From Lentibacillus persicus (GTDB taxonomy: Bacteria; Bacillota; Bacilli; Bacillales; Amphibacillaceae): DNA of 64,000 nt. A program made the position numbers and the translations under genes. Below the pieces are notes generated by a model that did not search any database, was not told where the DNA came from, and worked only from the letters and a program-made list of their open reading frames with translations. The stretch's first letter is position 1; each line of letters opens with the position of its first letter. This document shows, piece after piece, positions 25,681-34,667 of the stretch. Location of the stretch: positions 310,001 to 374,000 of the forward strand of contig NZ_FOMR01000002.1 in NCBI RefSeq assembly GCF_900112705.1. The letters run 5' to 3'.

Positions 25681-27033
25681 TTATTGTTTACCGTTTGAAA
25701 ATTCACGGAGCAATGCCGCGAATTCTTCATTACGCTGTGCCGTATTTGGACTGTTTTGTGTAGTTTCCGCTTTTTTCTTTTTTCGTTCTTTAAACCAGTC
25801 AGGAACCACTTCTTTTGAAACAGGTTTACGGGGATTTTTTGGGTTGTTCTTACGTTCCTGATATTGGGCTTTTTGGTTTTTGGCAAATGCCATAGCATCA
25901 CGTGCTGTTTGCAGATTGGCCCGAGACCAGTGACTCGCAATTGTTTCCATGTAAGCTTTTGACAACTTCATATCAGACTGGAGCAGGACGTAGTGAATGA
26001 GTACATTCATGACCGGTGAAGGCAGCCCTTGAGTGGTCATCACTTCGCGAATCATTTTTAAATCCTGGCCGGAAGCTTGCCCGCCACTGGATAGATCTTC
26101 CAGAAGCTGTCTTGGGGAAATGTTTTCCAGTTTTAAGATCAGCTGTTCTTCTTTCGTGGTCGGCTTATAATCTGGTTCGTGTGCTTCATTTGTATTTTGC
26201 TCAGAATTGACATTTTTCTCAGTCAGCCTGATCGACGGCTCATTATGCTTTGACTGAAACAAATCATGGCATGCTTCCTTGAACTCACTGACTGAAAGTG
26301 TGTTTTCTTCCGTTAGCGCCCAAAGGACAGCCTTTTCTACTTCGAATTCCGCCAAACCGTAGAGGTTCATCATTTGAGATATCAGCCGTTTGTTTACTGC
26401 TGTTAATACTTTTTTCACAGGTATCATCTGTTGTTGCAGTGTCTGTTCCATCCAGGTAAAGTCGATCGATGGATAGCTGTCTTCGGTTAATTGACCGCTC
26501 CCCGGTGCTTCTGAGTCCGGCAAATGATTTGTATCCGGCTGAAACGTCTGGAAAACTTCATTGAACGAAGCGGTAATATTTGTCCCTTTATCAAAACCAT
26601 ACGAATGAAAATGTTCTTTCAAAACTTGGAATTTGGACTCACCGATGTGATGATACAACAATTGAGCAAGCATATCATCGGCAAAAAACTCAGCCGGGGC
26701 AAACGGAGGTAGAAGTTCATATGTGTATGTACCATTTTCATCGGTTTTTTGCTCGAAAGTTTTCAGCAAACCAATGCCTTCAAGTTTTATTCTCGATCTG
26801 TATATCTGATCCAATGGCAAATTCATATAATTCATCAATGTATGATGTGTTTGTGCTGCCGAACCTTTCTGGAAAGCCAGCTCATTGATTAAAGTCTGGT
26901 ACAATGAAATCGCTCTAACACCAATAAGCGGCTGGTACAGATGTGTTAATGACGTTGTATAATCAACCGGCAGACTCCCTTTGAATGTAACCCGATAGCC
27001 TTCGATTGGCAAAATTTTTCCGATATCACGCAT
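25681..27033 (-). CDS. dnaB: Replication initiation and membrane attachment protein DnaB
   Basis: Bacillus-type DnaB (not the helicase), which works with DnaD and DnaI to load the helicase and links oriC to the membrane. It has 450 residues from the chosen ATG. N-terminal winged-helix region with FKGSLPVDYTTSLTHLYQPLIG, a DDBH2 domain with VAPSPR..-like EQLILKLENISPRQLLEDLS, and a basic tail with VPDWFKERKKKK. I chose the ATG at 27031-27033, behind GAAAGGG, over an in-frame ATG at 27087 with no ribosome binding site. Co-transcribed with dnaI. Confidence 0.93.
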   Translation of the reverse strand: MRDIGKILPIEGYRVTFKGSLPVDYTTSLTHLYQPLIGVRAISLYQTLINELAFQKGSAAQTHHTLMNYMNLPLDQIYRSRIKLEGIGLLKTFEQKTDENGTYTYELLPPFAPAEFFADDMLAQLLYHHIGESKFQVLKEHFHSYGFDKGTNITASFNEVFQTFQPDTNHLPDSEAPGSGQLTEDSYPSIDFTWMEQTLQQQMIPVKKVLTAVNKRLISQMMNLYGLAEFEVEKAVLWALTEENTLSVSEFKEACHDLFQSKHNEPSIRLTEKNVNSEQNTNEAHEPDYKPTTKEEQLILKLENISPRQLLEDLSSGGQASGQDLKMIREVMTTQGLPSPVMNVLIHYVLLQSDMKLSKAYMETIASHWSRANLQTARDAMAFAKNQKAQYQERKNNPKNPRKPVSKEVVPDWFKERKKKKAETTQNSPNTAQRNEEFAALLREFSNGKQ

Positions 27034-27095
27034 TATGCTAACCCTTTCTCTTCTCTTTGGTGCCTTTTTCTCCGGCATGTAGCCCACGCAGCCTT

Positions 27096-27138
27096 TGTTA
27101 TCTTAATCAATGGGGAAGCAAGCCCCCGCTGATTGAAA
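27096..27138 (-). repeat. R2-related hairpin between nrdR and dnaB
   Basis: The minus strand reads TTTTCAATCAGCGGGGG, a short loop, then CCCCATTGATTAAGATAAC. This resembles the first hairpin of R2 copy 2 (TCTTCAATCAGTGGGG with CCCCACTGATTGTTAGATGAAC), without the second hairpin. It has degenerated or been truncated. It lies seven bases past the nrdR stop and may end part of that transcript. Confidence 0.6.
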
Positions 27139-27144
27139 ATCCCC

Positions 27145-27615
27145 TTATTCCGAGCGTTCCTTATCAGATTTTATTAAATCTTTTAGTTCGTCCAAAAAAA
27201 CGGATAAGTCTTTGAATTGGCGATAGACAGAAGCAAAACGGACATAAGCGACTTCATCGACTCCGGATAGACGCGCCATCACCATTTCTCCAATTTCATC
27301 ACTTTCAACTTCTGACGCACCTGTGTTTCTAAGCTCTTTTTCCACCTCGAGCGCAATGTCCTCAATTTGCTCCATAGCAACAGGACGCTTTTCACACGCT
27401 TTAATTAAACCGCGGATAAGCTTTTCACGGCTGAATTCCTGACGTGTGCCATCTTTCTTAACCACAATAAGTGGAACTTCCTCGATCCGTTCAAACGTTG
27501 TGAACCGAAAACCGCATTGTTCACATTCTCTGCGTCTTCGAATTGAACGGCCTTCCTCAATCGGGCGGGAATCTAACACTTTTGTACTTTTATTTTGGCA
27601 ATTTGAACACCTCAT
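27145..27615 (-). CDS. nrdR: Transcriptional repressor NrdR
   Basis: A 156-residue repressor of ribonucleotide reductase genes that senses ATP/dATP. Zinc ribbon at the N-terminus: [17 protein letters not shown] and [16 protein letters not shown]-cone domain from about residue 49 ([21 protein letters not shown]). It precedes dnaB-dnaI as in B. subtilis. The start ATG is at 27613-27615. I see no nearby nrd genes, so its targets lie elsewhere. Confidence 0.96.
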   Translation of the reverse strand: MRCSNCQNKSTKVLDSRPIEEGRSIRRRRECEQCGFRFTTFERIEEVPLIVVKKDGTRQEFSREKLIRGLIKACEKRPVAMEQIEDIALEVEKELRNTGASEVESDEIGEMVMARLSGVDEVAYVRFASVYRQFKDLSVFLDELKDLIKSDKERSE

Positions 27616-27812
27616 ATTTGTTCAACCCCATTCATAACTGCCTTCCAATATCTATTTTTTATCTGCAGTAAATTTTTATCAGCACATGTATATTAATTAA
27701 GGCGTCACTCTATCATTGAACAATGTGCCTGATTGCAGATAAATCGATTATAATTAATCATGTGTTCTTTATTGTAACACGTTTCTTATACCTGCAGTAA
27801 ACAAAAGAAAAG

Positions 27813-27850
27813 ATTGACACATCTTTTTTAAAGCGGTCAATCTTTTTGAA
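27813..27850 (-). terminator. Terminator of gapB
   Basis: On the minus strand AAAAAGATTGAC pairs with GTCAATCTTTT around CGCTTTAAAAAAGATGT, followed by CTTTTG. It lies 30 bases after the gapB stop. Confidence 0.75.
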
Positions 27851-27878
27851 TTATTTTGCGTTATCTAACATTCACTTA

Positions 27879-28910
27879 TTATGAAACTTTGACATGTTTT
27901 TTGCTCATATAATTTCCAACATAGCGTGCAAGGTCAACAACGCGTTTTGAATAACCCCACTCATTATCATACCATGCTAATATTTTAATCTTATTATCCT
28001 GCATAACCATTGTCGATAAGCCATCGATAACAGCAGAATAGTCACTTGTCGTATAATCAATTGAAACGAGCGGCTCATCACTGTATTGAATAATGCCTTC
28101 CATGTCATTTTTTGAAGCGTCGCGGAAAATATCATTTATCACTTCAGGTGTGGTTGATTCTTCCACATCAATAACCAAATCAACAAGCGAAACATTTGGC
28201 GTCGGAACTCTCAACGCTGTTCCATGCAATTTCCCATGCAAATGCGGAAGCACCTCTCCCAATGCTTTGGCGGCTCCGGTCGATGTTGGAATAATTGATT
28301 GCGTGCACCCGCGTGCCCTGCGCAAATCTTTATGCGGGTTATCAAGATTCTTTTGATCATTTGTAAATGAGTGAACGGTTGTCATCAAACCATTTACAAT
28401 TGTAAAATGATCATCCAATACTTTCACCACAGGCGCAAGGCAATTCGTAGTGCAGGAAGCATTGGAAATAACTTCATCACTTTCAGGGTCATATGATTGT
28501 TCGTTGACGCCCATTACCAGTGTATTGTCCACTTGCTTGCCGGGTGCCGTAATGACTACTTTTTTTGCGCCTGCCTGAATATGGCGGCCCGCCTCTTCTT
28601 TGGTTTTGAATTTCCCTGTAGCTTCGATGACAACATCAATCTCCAGTTCTTCCCATGGAAGCTTTTCCGGTTCACGCGAACTAACGATTTTAATAAGCTT
28701 GCCATCCACTTCAAGACCTGCTTCCACTGCTTTCACTTCACCGTCAAAAATACCGTGAATACTATCGTATTTAATTAAATGTGCAAGCGTTTCAGGAGGA
28801 TAATTAGCATTGATTGCCACCATGTCTAATTGTCGATCTTTTACAGCCTGCCGGAATACCATGCGGCCGATACGGCCAAATCCATTAATTGCAACTCGGG
28901 TTTTGTTCAT
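27879..28910 (-). CDS. gapB: Glyceraldehyde-3-phosphate dehydrogenase, gluconeogenic (GapB type)
   Basis: A 343-residue GAPDH. Catalytic Cys in SNASCTTNCLAPV (about 150-162), NAD(P)-binding VAINGFGRIGRMVFR at the N-terminus, and LMTTVHSFTNDQKNLD in the catalytic domain. The sequence AINANYPPETLAHLIKYDS and the location beside nrdR-dnaB fit GapB, the NADP-preferring enzyme of gluconeogenesis, rather than glycolytic GapA. The upstream region carries two inverted CcpN-type operators, which supports this. In B. subtilis CcpN represses gapB on glucose. Start after GGGGGATGGAAA. Confidence 0.93.
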   Translation of the reverse strand: MNKTRVAINGFGRIGRMVFRQAVKDRQLDMVAINANYPPETLAHLIKYDSIHGIFDGEVKAVEAGLEVDGKLIKIVSSREPEKLPWEELEIDVVIEATGKFKTKEEAGRHIQAGAKKVVITAPGKQVDNTLVMGVNEQSYDPESDEVISNASCTTNCLAPVVKVLDDHFTIVNGLMTTVHSFTNDQKNLDNPHKDLRRARGCTQSIIPTSTGAAKALGEVLPHLHGKLHGTALRVPTPNVSLVDLVIDVEESTTPEVINDIFRDASKNDMEGIIQYSDEPLVSIDYTTSDYSAVIDGLSTMVMQDNKIKILAWYDNEWGYSKRVVDLARYVGNYMSKKHVKVS

Positions 28911-28926
28911 TTTCCATCCCCCAATT

Positions 28927-28970
28927 TATGTTATACTTTTTTAATCATTATTTGCGATTAGTATAACATA
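28927..28970 (-). promoter_or_regulatory. Two inverted CcpN-type operators in the gapB promoter
   Basis: TATGTTATACT at 28927-28937 on the plus strand and its exact inverse AGTATAACATA at 28960-28970 each match the CcpN consensus TRTGHYATAYW. The distal site contains a plausible -10 (TATACT on the minus strand, 28960-28965), and the proximal one lies between promoter and start codon. CcpN represses gapB and pckA in B. subtilis in the presence of sugars. The -35 region is weak. Confidence 0.75.
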
Positions 28971-29080
28971 TTTAAATGAAAATGTGCTAAATTTTAACGA
29001 AAAATATTCAATTCATCTTCTTTTATTGACACAATGAAACGAAACAAATGGTAAACTTAAATTGTCAAGGGGGATTCTGA

Positions 29081-29584
29081 GTGAATATATCAATTATAAA
29101 ACCGAAAACAGAACATGCAGAAGCAATTGCTGCAATATGCGCTGCGGGCTGGAGGCAAACAGTCGAAGGGAAGCTAAGCGAAGAATACCAGAAAAGGAAT
29201 GTTTCGTTTTGGTATAACCACGAACGGGTGACTAACGACATCAATAGAGGAGCTTATACGCATGCTGCACGTATCGATTCAGCACTTGCCGGCGTTATTG
29301 GCGGCGGAATGACCGGTCCAACTACTGGCGAAATATTTCTGCTTTATGTTGAAGAAACATATCGGTATCAAGGAATCGGCAAACGTCTGCTTGAACAACT
29401 GACTCGGGAGCAAATTGACCTGGGCGCAACCGAGCAATGGGTATCCGTACAAGAGGGTAATCAACGCGGTATTCCTTTTTACGAAGCAAGGGGTTTTATT
29501 TATAAAGCGAAAAGAGTAACATTAACCGAAACCGGCGAAGAACAAGTTTCTTTAAGGTATGCAAGACGGTTACATAAAACTTGA
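29081..29584 (+). CDS. GNAT family N-acetyltransferase
   Basis: A 167-residue acyltransferase of the GNAT superfamily, with acetyl-CoA-binding motif A in GEIFLLYVEETYRYQGIGKRLLEQLT (the QGIGKRLL pyrophosphate loop) and motif B in NQRGIPFYEARGFIYKAK. Substrate cannot be assigned. The start is GTG at 29081 behind AAGGGGGATTCTGA. A TTGACA at 29027-29032 may be its -35. It is divergent from gapB and followed by repeat sequence. Confidence 0.88.
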   Translation: MNISIIKPKTEHAEAIAAICAAGWRQTVEGKLSEEYQKRNVSFWYNHERVTNDINRGAYTHAARIDSALAGVIGGGMTGPTTGEIFLLYVEETYRYQGIGKRLLEQLTREQIDLGATEQWVSVQEGNQRGIPFYEARGFIYKAKRVTLTETGEEQVSLRYARRLHKT

Positions 29585-29615
29585 GAAATTTTCATAAGCT
29601 GTCATAATAAAATTC

Positions 29616-29709
29616 GGGTTGAGACAAAAACGTTTTAAAGTAAATGAAAAGACGAACTATTTTTAAGAAGCAGGTTACACTGCTCCGGAAACCTCGTTTA
29701 GTTCGTCTT
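29616..29709. repeat. Truncated GGTTGRGACA repeat followed by an 11-bp hairpin
   Basis: GGGTTGAGACAAAAACGTTT at 29616-29635 matches the left arm of the terminator at 55869 (GGTTGGGACAAAAGCGTTTT), but its right arm is missing. Instead a different perfect hairpin follows: AAGACGAACTA (29649-29659) pairs with TAGTTCGTCTT (29699-29709). Its loop contains GCTCCGGAAA, a motif of repeat R1. It may end the GNAT transcript. Confidence 0.6.
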
Positions 29710-29755
29710 TATATTGGCTGTTTTCGCATAGATTGTATTTATCTGCTCCACACTC

Positions 29756-30362
29756 GATGTAAAGTGCGACGTGGTGAAAATTCTTCCTTCTGTTTTTCGT
29801 TAAGTTTTAAAAGCTGCTCCGGCAATATACTTCGCTTTCCATGGGCACGGCCTCGGGCCAACACGATGTTGGTCACAAAGGCGTTGCCACAGGACGTGGC
29901 GTACTTAGCCTTTGAACCTTATCGCTTTTCAAGGTGGCTTCGGACACGTGCTGTTCCCATAGGAGTCTGCGTATATTGCCTGCGCTAAAAAGTGCTTACT
30001 GTAGTTTTGTCTATTTAACGATTAATGCAACATTATTTAAACACTAACGTAAGCAGCTGGAATATGCGAGACTCCTGTGGGACAGGCAGGCTAAGTTCTC
30101 AGACGTCAATCGCTAACGCCTGCACTAGCACGTCCGGTGCGTCGGAGCAAAGAGACCCCGCAGTGAGCGGTTTTTGCTCACGAGGAGGCTCGTGGGGAGC
30201 CCACGGAAAGCGACGAGCAAATCTTCCACCGAATCCGCTGCGAGTTGCGAGGAGTGCTGCGTACAGAAGAGCATGCAACACGACGAGCACCATGTATATT
30301 CCAGCTGCGTCTCAAGAAAGTTATCCCAAACGATCCAATCAAACTTTACGTCGCAGTTTATG
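29756..30362. repeat. Mosaic intergenic repeat R1, copy B (longest)
   Basis: A non-coding, GC-rich block of 607 bp in the 882-base gap between the GNAT gene and coaE. It begins GATGTAAAGTGCGACGTGGT and ends TTACGTCGCAGTTTATG, so the ends are inverted repeats of each other. Inside, 29850-29918 is the inverse of 6400-6468 in copy A (68 of 69 bases identical), and 30227-30293 is the inverse of 38858-38930 in copy C. Overlapping open frames here (to 114 codons) have no ribosome binding sites or conserved protein look. Bases 30363-30466 show nothing recognisable. Confidence 0.85.
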
Positions 30363-30466
30363 TTAACTGTGGGGGTTACATAGCAACAATGTTTACTAAA
30401 AGAGCCTTTATATCATATTATAAGTTATTTTCTAACTGTAATTTTAAAGAATTATTTCTCAGACAT

Positions 30467-31066
30467 TCAAATAACTTCCCATTCCCGCAGTAGTGATTCC
30501 AGCTGCTGGTATGTGTCGCGCCTTGTACCATTATTGTCAATAATGGCATCGGCAAGTTCAGCCTTCTTCTTAACCGGCATCTGTGCATTAATTCGCTGAT
30601 GAGCCTCTTCCTCTGAGTAACCATCGCGCTCCATAAGCCTAGCCAGCTGCACATCCTCGTCAACATAGACAACGATTGTTTTTTCAACAAAACCTTTTAA
30701 TTTACTTTCAAACAACAATGGAATATCGAGCACGACACTTTTCTCACCTGATGTTGTGTATGCATCTCGCCTTTCAAGCATCTTCTCCCTTACTGCAGGA
30801 TGTACAATATTATTCAGTTGTTGCCGTTTCTCCTCGTTTTTGAACACGATCGCTCCTAGTTTCTTTCGGTCGAGTGACTTATCCTCCCGCAAAACTTCCT
30901 CGCCAAATGTATCAACAATCTGCTCATATGCTTTTTCGCCTGGCATGACAACTTCTCGTGATATTTTATCGGCATCGATTACCGGGATGTTAAATTCATC
31001 AAACATGAGTGAAACTGTACTTTTGCCGCTTGCAATACTTCCTGTCAATCCAATAACACGTGTCAT
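30467..31066 (-). CDS. coaE: Dephospho-CoA kinase
   Basis: Last enzyme of coenzyme A synthesis: it phosphorylates the 3'-OH of dephospho-CoA. About 199 residues with the P-loop VIGLTGSIASGKSTVSLMF at the N-terminus, DADKISREVVMPG (nucleobase and metal site) and VVLDIPLLFES near residue 110. I chose the ATG at 31064-31066, with GAGG seven bases upstream, rather than a TTG two codons earlier. It directly follows mutM by 9 bases, forming the polA-mutM-coaE cluster seen in B. subtilis. Confidence 0.95.
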   Translation of the reverse strand: MTRVIGLTGSIASGKSTVSLMFDEFNIPVIDADKISREVVMPGEKAYEQIVDTFGEEVLREDKSLDRKKLGAIVFKNEEKRQQLNNIVHPAVREKMLERRDAYTTSGEKSVVLDIPLLFESKLKGFVEKTIVVYVDEDVQLARLMERDGYSEEEAHQRINAQMPVKKKAELADAIIDNNGTRRDTYQQLESLLREWEVI

Positions 31067-31075
31067 ATGCAATCC

Positions 31076-31906
31076 TCACTTCATTTTTTGGCACGATACG
31101 CATACATGCGTTCCTCTACCGCCAATTTTCATTTTTACAATCGGTTTACCGCATGTTTTGCATGGTTCATTTTCCTGTCCGTAAACAAATAATTCCTGCT
31201 GAAACATACCCATATCGCCCTGCGAATTAACGTACGAGCGTATGGTGGTTCCTCCCTGGGTGATCGCTTCTCTTAATGTGACAATAGCCGCTTCCCAAAT
31301 AGCTGCAGCTTCTTTTTTCTTAAGTTTATTTGCTTTTCGTAAAGGATGGATATTTGCTTTAAACAATGTCTCATCAACATAAATATTTCCAAGCCCTGCG
31401 ACAATGCTCTGATCCAAAAGAACTGATTTTATGACGCGCTCAGTTTTCTTCAGTTTTTTATAAAGATAATCAGTCGTGAACGTTTCATCAAAGGGGTCAG
31501 GACCTAATTGGTTCAGCGGTTTGTTGGTGAGTTCATCCCCTTTTTTGAACAAATGCATCGTCCCAAATTTACGTACATCATTGTACCGAAGCTCTTCGCC
31601 GTTACTAAATGAAAAAATAACGTGTGTATGTTTCGTTACCGGCTCCCGGGAAGGGTGGACACTATACTTGCCTTCCATTCTTAAATGGGAAACAAGGATG
31701 GCATCGTCCAGTTCAAAAAGCAAAAATTTACCTCTGCGGTGTATATCTACGATTGATTGACCGGGCAGTAAGCTCTTAAATTGTTCTGCATCCTCCGGGC
31801 GTTTAATGATAGTTGGCCAATACACAGCTACGTCTGATATGGTTTTATTGATGACAAATTGTTTTAACGTTTCTTTAATTGTTTCCACTTCTGGTAATTC
31901 CGGCAT
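31076..31906 (-). CDS. mutM: Formamidopyrimidine-DNA glycosylase (Fpg)
   Basis: DNA repair glycosylase/AP lyase that removes 8-oxoguanine and related lesions. The 276-residue protein starts MPELPEVETI, giving the catalytic Pro and Glu after Met removal. It carries the beta-lyase Lys in HRRGKFLLFEL, the helix-two-turn-helix region QSIVAGLGNIYVDETLF, and a C-terminal zinc finger (CKTCGKP and CVSCQK). It lies between polA (12-base gap) and coaE. Confidence 0.97.
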   Translation of the reverse strand: MPELPEVETIKETLKQFVINKTISDVAVYWPTIIKRPEDAEQFKSLLPGQSIVDIHRRGKFLLFELDDAILVSHLRMEGKYSVHPSREPVTKHTHVIFSFSNGEELRYNDVRKFGTMHLFKKGDELTNKPLNQLGPDPFDETFTTDYLYKKLKKTERVIKSVLLDQSIVAGLGNIYVDETLFKANIHPLRKANKLKKKEAAAIWEAAIVTLREAITQGGTTIRSYVNSQGDMGMFQQELFVYGQENEPCKTCGKPIVKMKIGGRGTHVCVSCQKMK

Positions 31907-31918
31907 ATAATTTTCCCC

Positions 31919-34558
31919 TTATTTTGCGTCAAACCAGCTATCACCATATTCATAGTCGACCTTCAACGGGACATCTAAATCCACGGTTTTTTCCATGATT
32001 GCTGGCACGATTTCTTTAAGTTGTTCAACTTCTTCTTTGGGTGCTTCAAGGATTAATTCGTCATGGACCTGCAGGAGCATGCGTGCTTCGAGTTTCTCCT
32101 CTTTCAGTTTACCATTTAGATCGATCATTGCCTTTTTGATAATGTCCGCGGCGCTACCCTGAATCGGTGTGTTCATCGCGGTACGCTCAGCGAATGAACG
32201 CCGGTTGAAATTACGGCTCGTTATCTCCGGCAAATAACGTCTGCGTTTCATTATTGTCGTAACATATCCATTGTGCTTGGCTTCCTGCACAATCTCATCC
32301 ATGTACGCTTTCACATCAGGATAACTTTCAAAATAACGTTCGATGAACTGCTTGGCTTCCTTCCGGGTGATTCCTAGACTTTGCGAAAGTCCATAGTCGC
32401 TAATGCCATATACAATTCCGAAATTAACGGCTTTTGCCTGGCGACGCATGTTTGCTGTAACCTCGTCACGTTTAACATGAAATACGTCCATTGCTGTCTG
32501 GGTATGGATATCAAGGTCGTTTCTGAATGCTTCAACCAATTTTTCATCTCCGGCAATATGTGCGAGGACACGGAGTTCAATTTGAGAATAGTCGGCCGCA
32601 AACATAATCCAATCTTTTTTGGACGGCACAAATGCATGTCTGATTTTGCGTCCCTCTTCAAGTCTGATAGGTATGTTCTGCAAATTGGGATCAACTGAGC
32701 TCAAACGGCCAGTCTGTGTCAGTGCCTGATTAAAACGCGTATGGATTTTGTGCGTGTCTTTATCAACCACTTTTAAAAGTCCGGCAATATAAGTCGACTG
32801 AAGCTTGCCAAGTTGCCTGTAAAGAAGCAGTTTTGGAATAATGGCATGTTCGTTTTGCAGCTGTTCCAGCACATCCGCAGCTGTCGAATAACCTGTTTTC
32901 GTTTTCTTGATGACAGGCAGACCTAGTCTTTCAAACAGGATCGGTCCCAGCTGTTTAGGCGAATTTATATTGAATTCCTCTCCGGCCAGCTCATATATCT
33001 CCTCTTCCAGGTTGTTCAGCCGCTGCTTCAAATCATCGCCCATTTCTCGGATACGTTCCACGTCAATACGAACACCGCTATGTTCCATCTCACCCAGAAT
33101 AAGGGCGAGCGGCATTTCAAGTTCTTTTAGCAGTTCATATTGTTCATTCGTTTTCAATTGCTGTTGCATGTCATCTTTTATTTGAAACATAACATTCGCT
33201 TTTCGGGAAACATGTTCACTGAGCTCTTTCTGACCAGGTACTTTCATCTTGGCCCCTTTTCCGTAAACCTCTTCATCAAACAACACATCTGCAGTCCCCA
33301 TCCGATGGGCAATCGCAGGAATATCATGGTTATTTTCAGCGGGATTGATGAGATATGAAGTAAGCAGCATATCAAACGTAATACCTTTTATATGGATATT
33401 TTTGTTAAGTAATGCTACAAGCGTTTTCTTCGCATCAAAAACGACTTTTGATTTGCTGTTGTCCTCAGCCCATGATTTAAAGGCTTCTGACTCGATCGCC
33501 GTGTCGGTCGGTATAAAGTATGCTCCCGATTCGTTCACGACGCCGATGCCTTCCACCTTGCCATAATGATAATTGTCTTCAAGCATTTCTACAACCACTG
33601 CCGCTTCACTACCCAGCATATCTTCATCGACATGATCTACAATGGTATAGTCAATTTCATTAAGGTCAGCTCGTTCTTCACCATCTCCCCCGCTCTCGCC
33701 ATCGATACGGTTCAATAGTGACTGAAAGCCCAGATCCTTGAAAATGGCGCTGACATCCGCTTGCGGGTACCCATTATACGTAATCCTATCCAGCGAAACG
33801 TCAATCGGCGAATTGCGGTCTATAATGACAAGTTTCTTGCTCATGAACGCATCATCTTTATGGTTTTCCAGCTTTTCTTTTAACTTTTTGCCGCTCACAT
33901 CTTCCAAATTTTCATATACGTTATCGACCGTCTCGAACTGTTTGAGCAGTTTGAGTGCTGTTTTTTCCCCAACGCCGGGAACGCCCGGGATATTATCGGA
34001 ATTGTCGCCCATTAATGCTTTCAAATCGATTATCTGCTGCGGCGCTATGGACATCTTTTCATACATAAAATCAGGGGTATACGGTTCAATGTCACTTATG
34101 CCTTTTTTGGTCAAATTCACCGTTACGTTGTCAGACACAAGCTGCAGTAAATCTTTGTCGCCCGATATGACAGTAACGTCCCATTTTTCGTCTTGAGCCT
34201 GTTTTGAAAGTGTGCCGATAATGTCATCAGCCTCGTACAAATCAAGCTGATAATGTGAAATGTTAAAAGCATCAAGAACTTCTTTTAAAAGTGGAATTTG
34301 TTCGGATAATTCCGGCGGTGTCTTTTGTCTTCCGCCTTTATATTCTTTATACGTTTCATGGCGGAAAGTTGTCTTCCCGGCATCGAAGGCAACGAGCAAG
34401 TGGGTTGGCTTTTCATCCTCCAGAATTTTCAAAAGCATATTGGTAAAACCGTAAACAGCATTCGTATAAACGCCTTTATCATTATTCAGCAATGGCAGAG
34501 CAAAAAACGCCCTGTAAATGACGCTATTTCCATCAATAAGCACAAGTTTATTACGCAT
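31919..34558 (-). CDS. polA: DNA polymerase I
   Basis: Repair polymerase of 879 residues that fills gaps and removes RNA primers. 5'-nuclease domain (about 1-290, LVLIDGNSVIYRAFFALP and FDAGKTTFRHETY). A degenerate 3'-5' exonuclease region (about 300-470) lacks the usual DEDD acidic set, as in other bacillar Pol I. The polymerase domain has motif A DYSQIELRVLAHIAGD, motif B RRQAKAVNFGIVYG and motif C LLQVHDELILEAP. The ATG at 34556-34558 is eight bases from GGAGG. Another ATG two codons earlier is too close to it. Confidence 0.97.
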   Translation of the reverse strand: MRNKLVLIDGNSVIYRAFFALPLLNNDKGVYTNAVYGFTNMLLKILEDEKPTHLLVAFDAGKTTFRHETYKEYKGGRQKTPPELSEQIPLLKEVLDAFNISHYQLDLYEADDIIGTLSKQAQDEKWDVTVISGDKDLLQLVSDNVTVNLTKKGISDIEPYTPDFMYEKMSIAPQQIIDLKALMGDNSDNIPGVPGVGEKTALKLLKQFETVDNVYENLEDVSGKKLKEKLENHKDDAFMSKKLVIIDRNSPIDVSLDRITYNGYPQADVSAIFKDLGFQSLLNRIDGESGGDGEERADLNEIDYTIVDHVDEDMLGSEAAVVVEMLEDNYHYGKVEGIGVVNESGAYFIPTDTAIESEAFKSWAEDNSKSKVVFDAKKTLVALLNKNIHIKGITFDMLLTSYLINPAENNHDIPAIAHRMGTADVLFDEEVYGKGAKMKVPGQKELSEHVSRKANVMFQIKDDMQQQLKTNEQYELLKELEMPLALILGEMEHSGVRIDVERIREMGDDLKQRLNNLEEEIYELAGEEFNINSPKQLGPILFERLGLPVIKKTKTGYSTAADVLEQLQNEHAIIPKLLLYRQLGKLQSTYIAGLLKVVDKDTHKIHTRFNQALTQTGRLSSVDPNLQNIPIRLEEGRKIRHAFVPSKKDWIMFAADYSQIELRVLAHIAGDEKLVEAFRNDLDIHTQTAMDVFHVKRDEVTANMRRQAKAVNFGIVYGISDYGLSQSLGITRKEAKQFIERYFESYPDVKAYMDEIVQEAKHNGYVTTIMKRRRYLPEITSRNFNRRSFAERTAMNTPIQGSAADIIKKAMIDLNGKLKEEKLEARMLLQVHDELILEAPKEEVEQLKEIVPAIMEKTVDLDVPLKVDYEYGDSWFDAK

Positions 34559-34667
34559 TAACATATCCTCCGTTCACGACAATATAATCATTGACTCTAT
34601 TTTATCATAGTATAACAAAAAGCAGCGTCAGTTAAGCGTAAAGGTTTCCTCACTTGCCGTGTATCAC

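Noticed and set aside
29644-29988. Open frame of 114 codons on the plus strand in the R1 copy B region
   Set aside because: It lies inside repeat sequence, has no proper ribosome binding site, and its matching module in copy A is read in another frame, so it is not a protein gene.
30025-30366. Open frame of 113 codons in R1 copy B
   Set aside because: Low-complexity Arg/Ser/Thr translation from GC-rich repeat DNA. Copy C shows the same DNA inverted with no frame kept.
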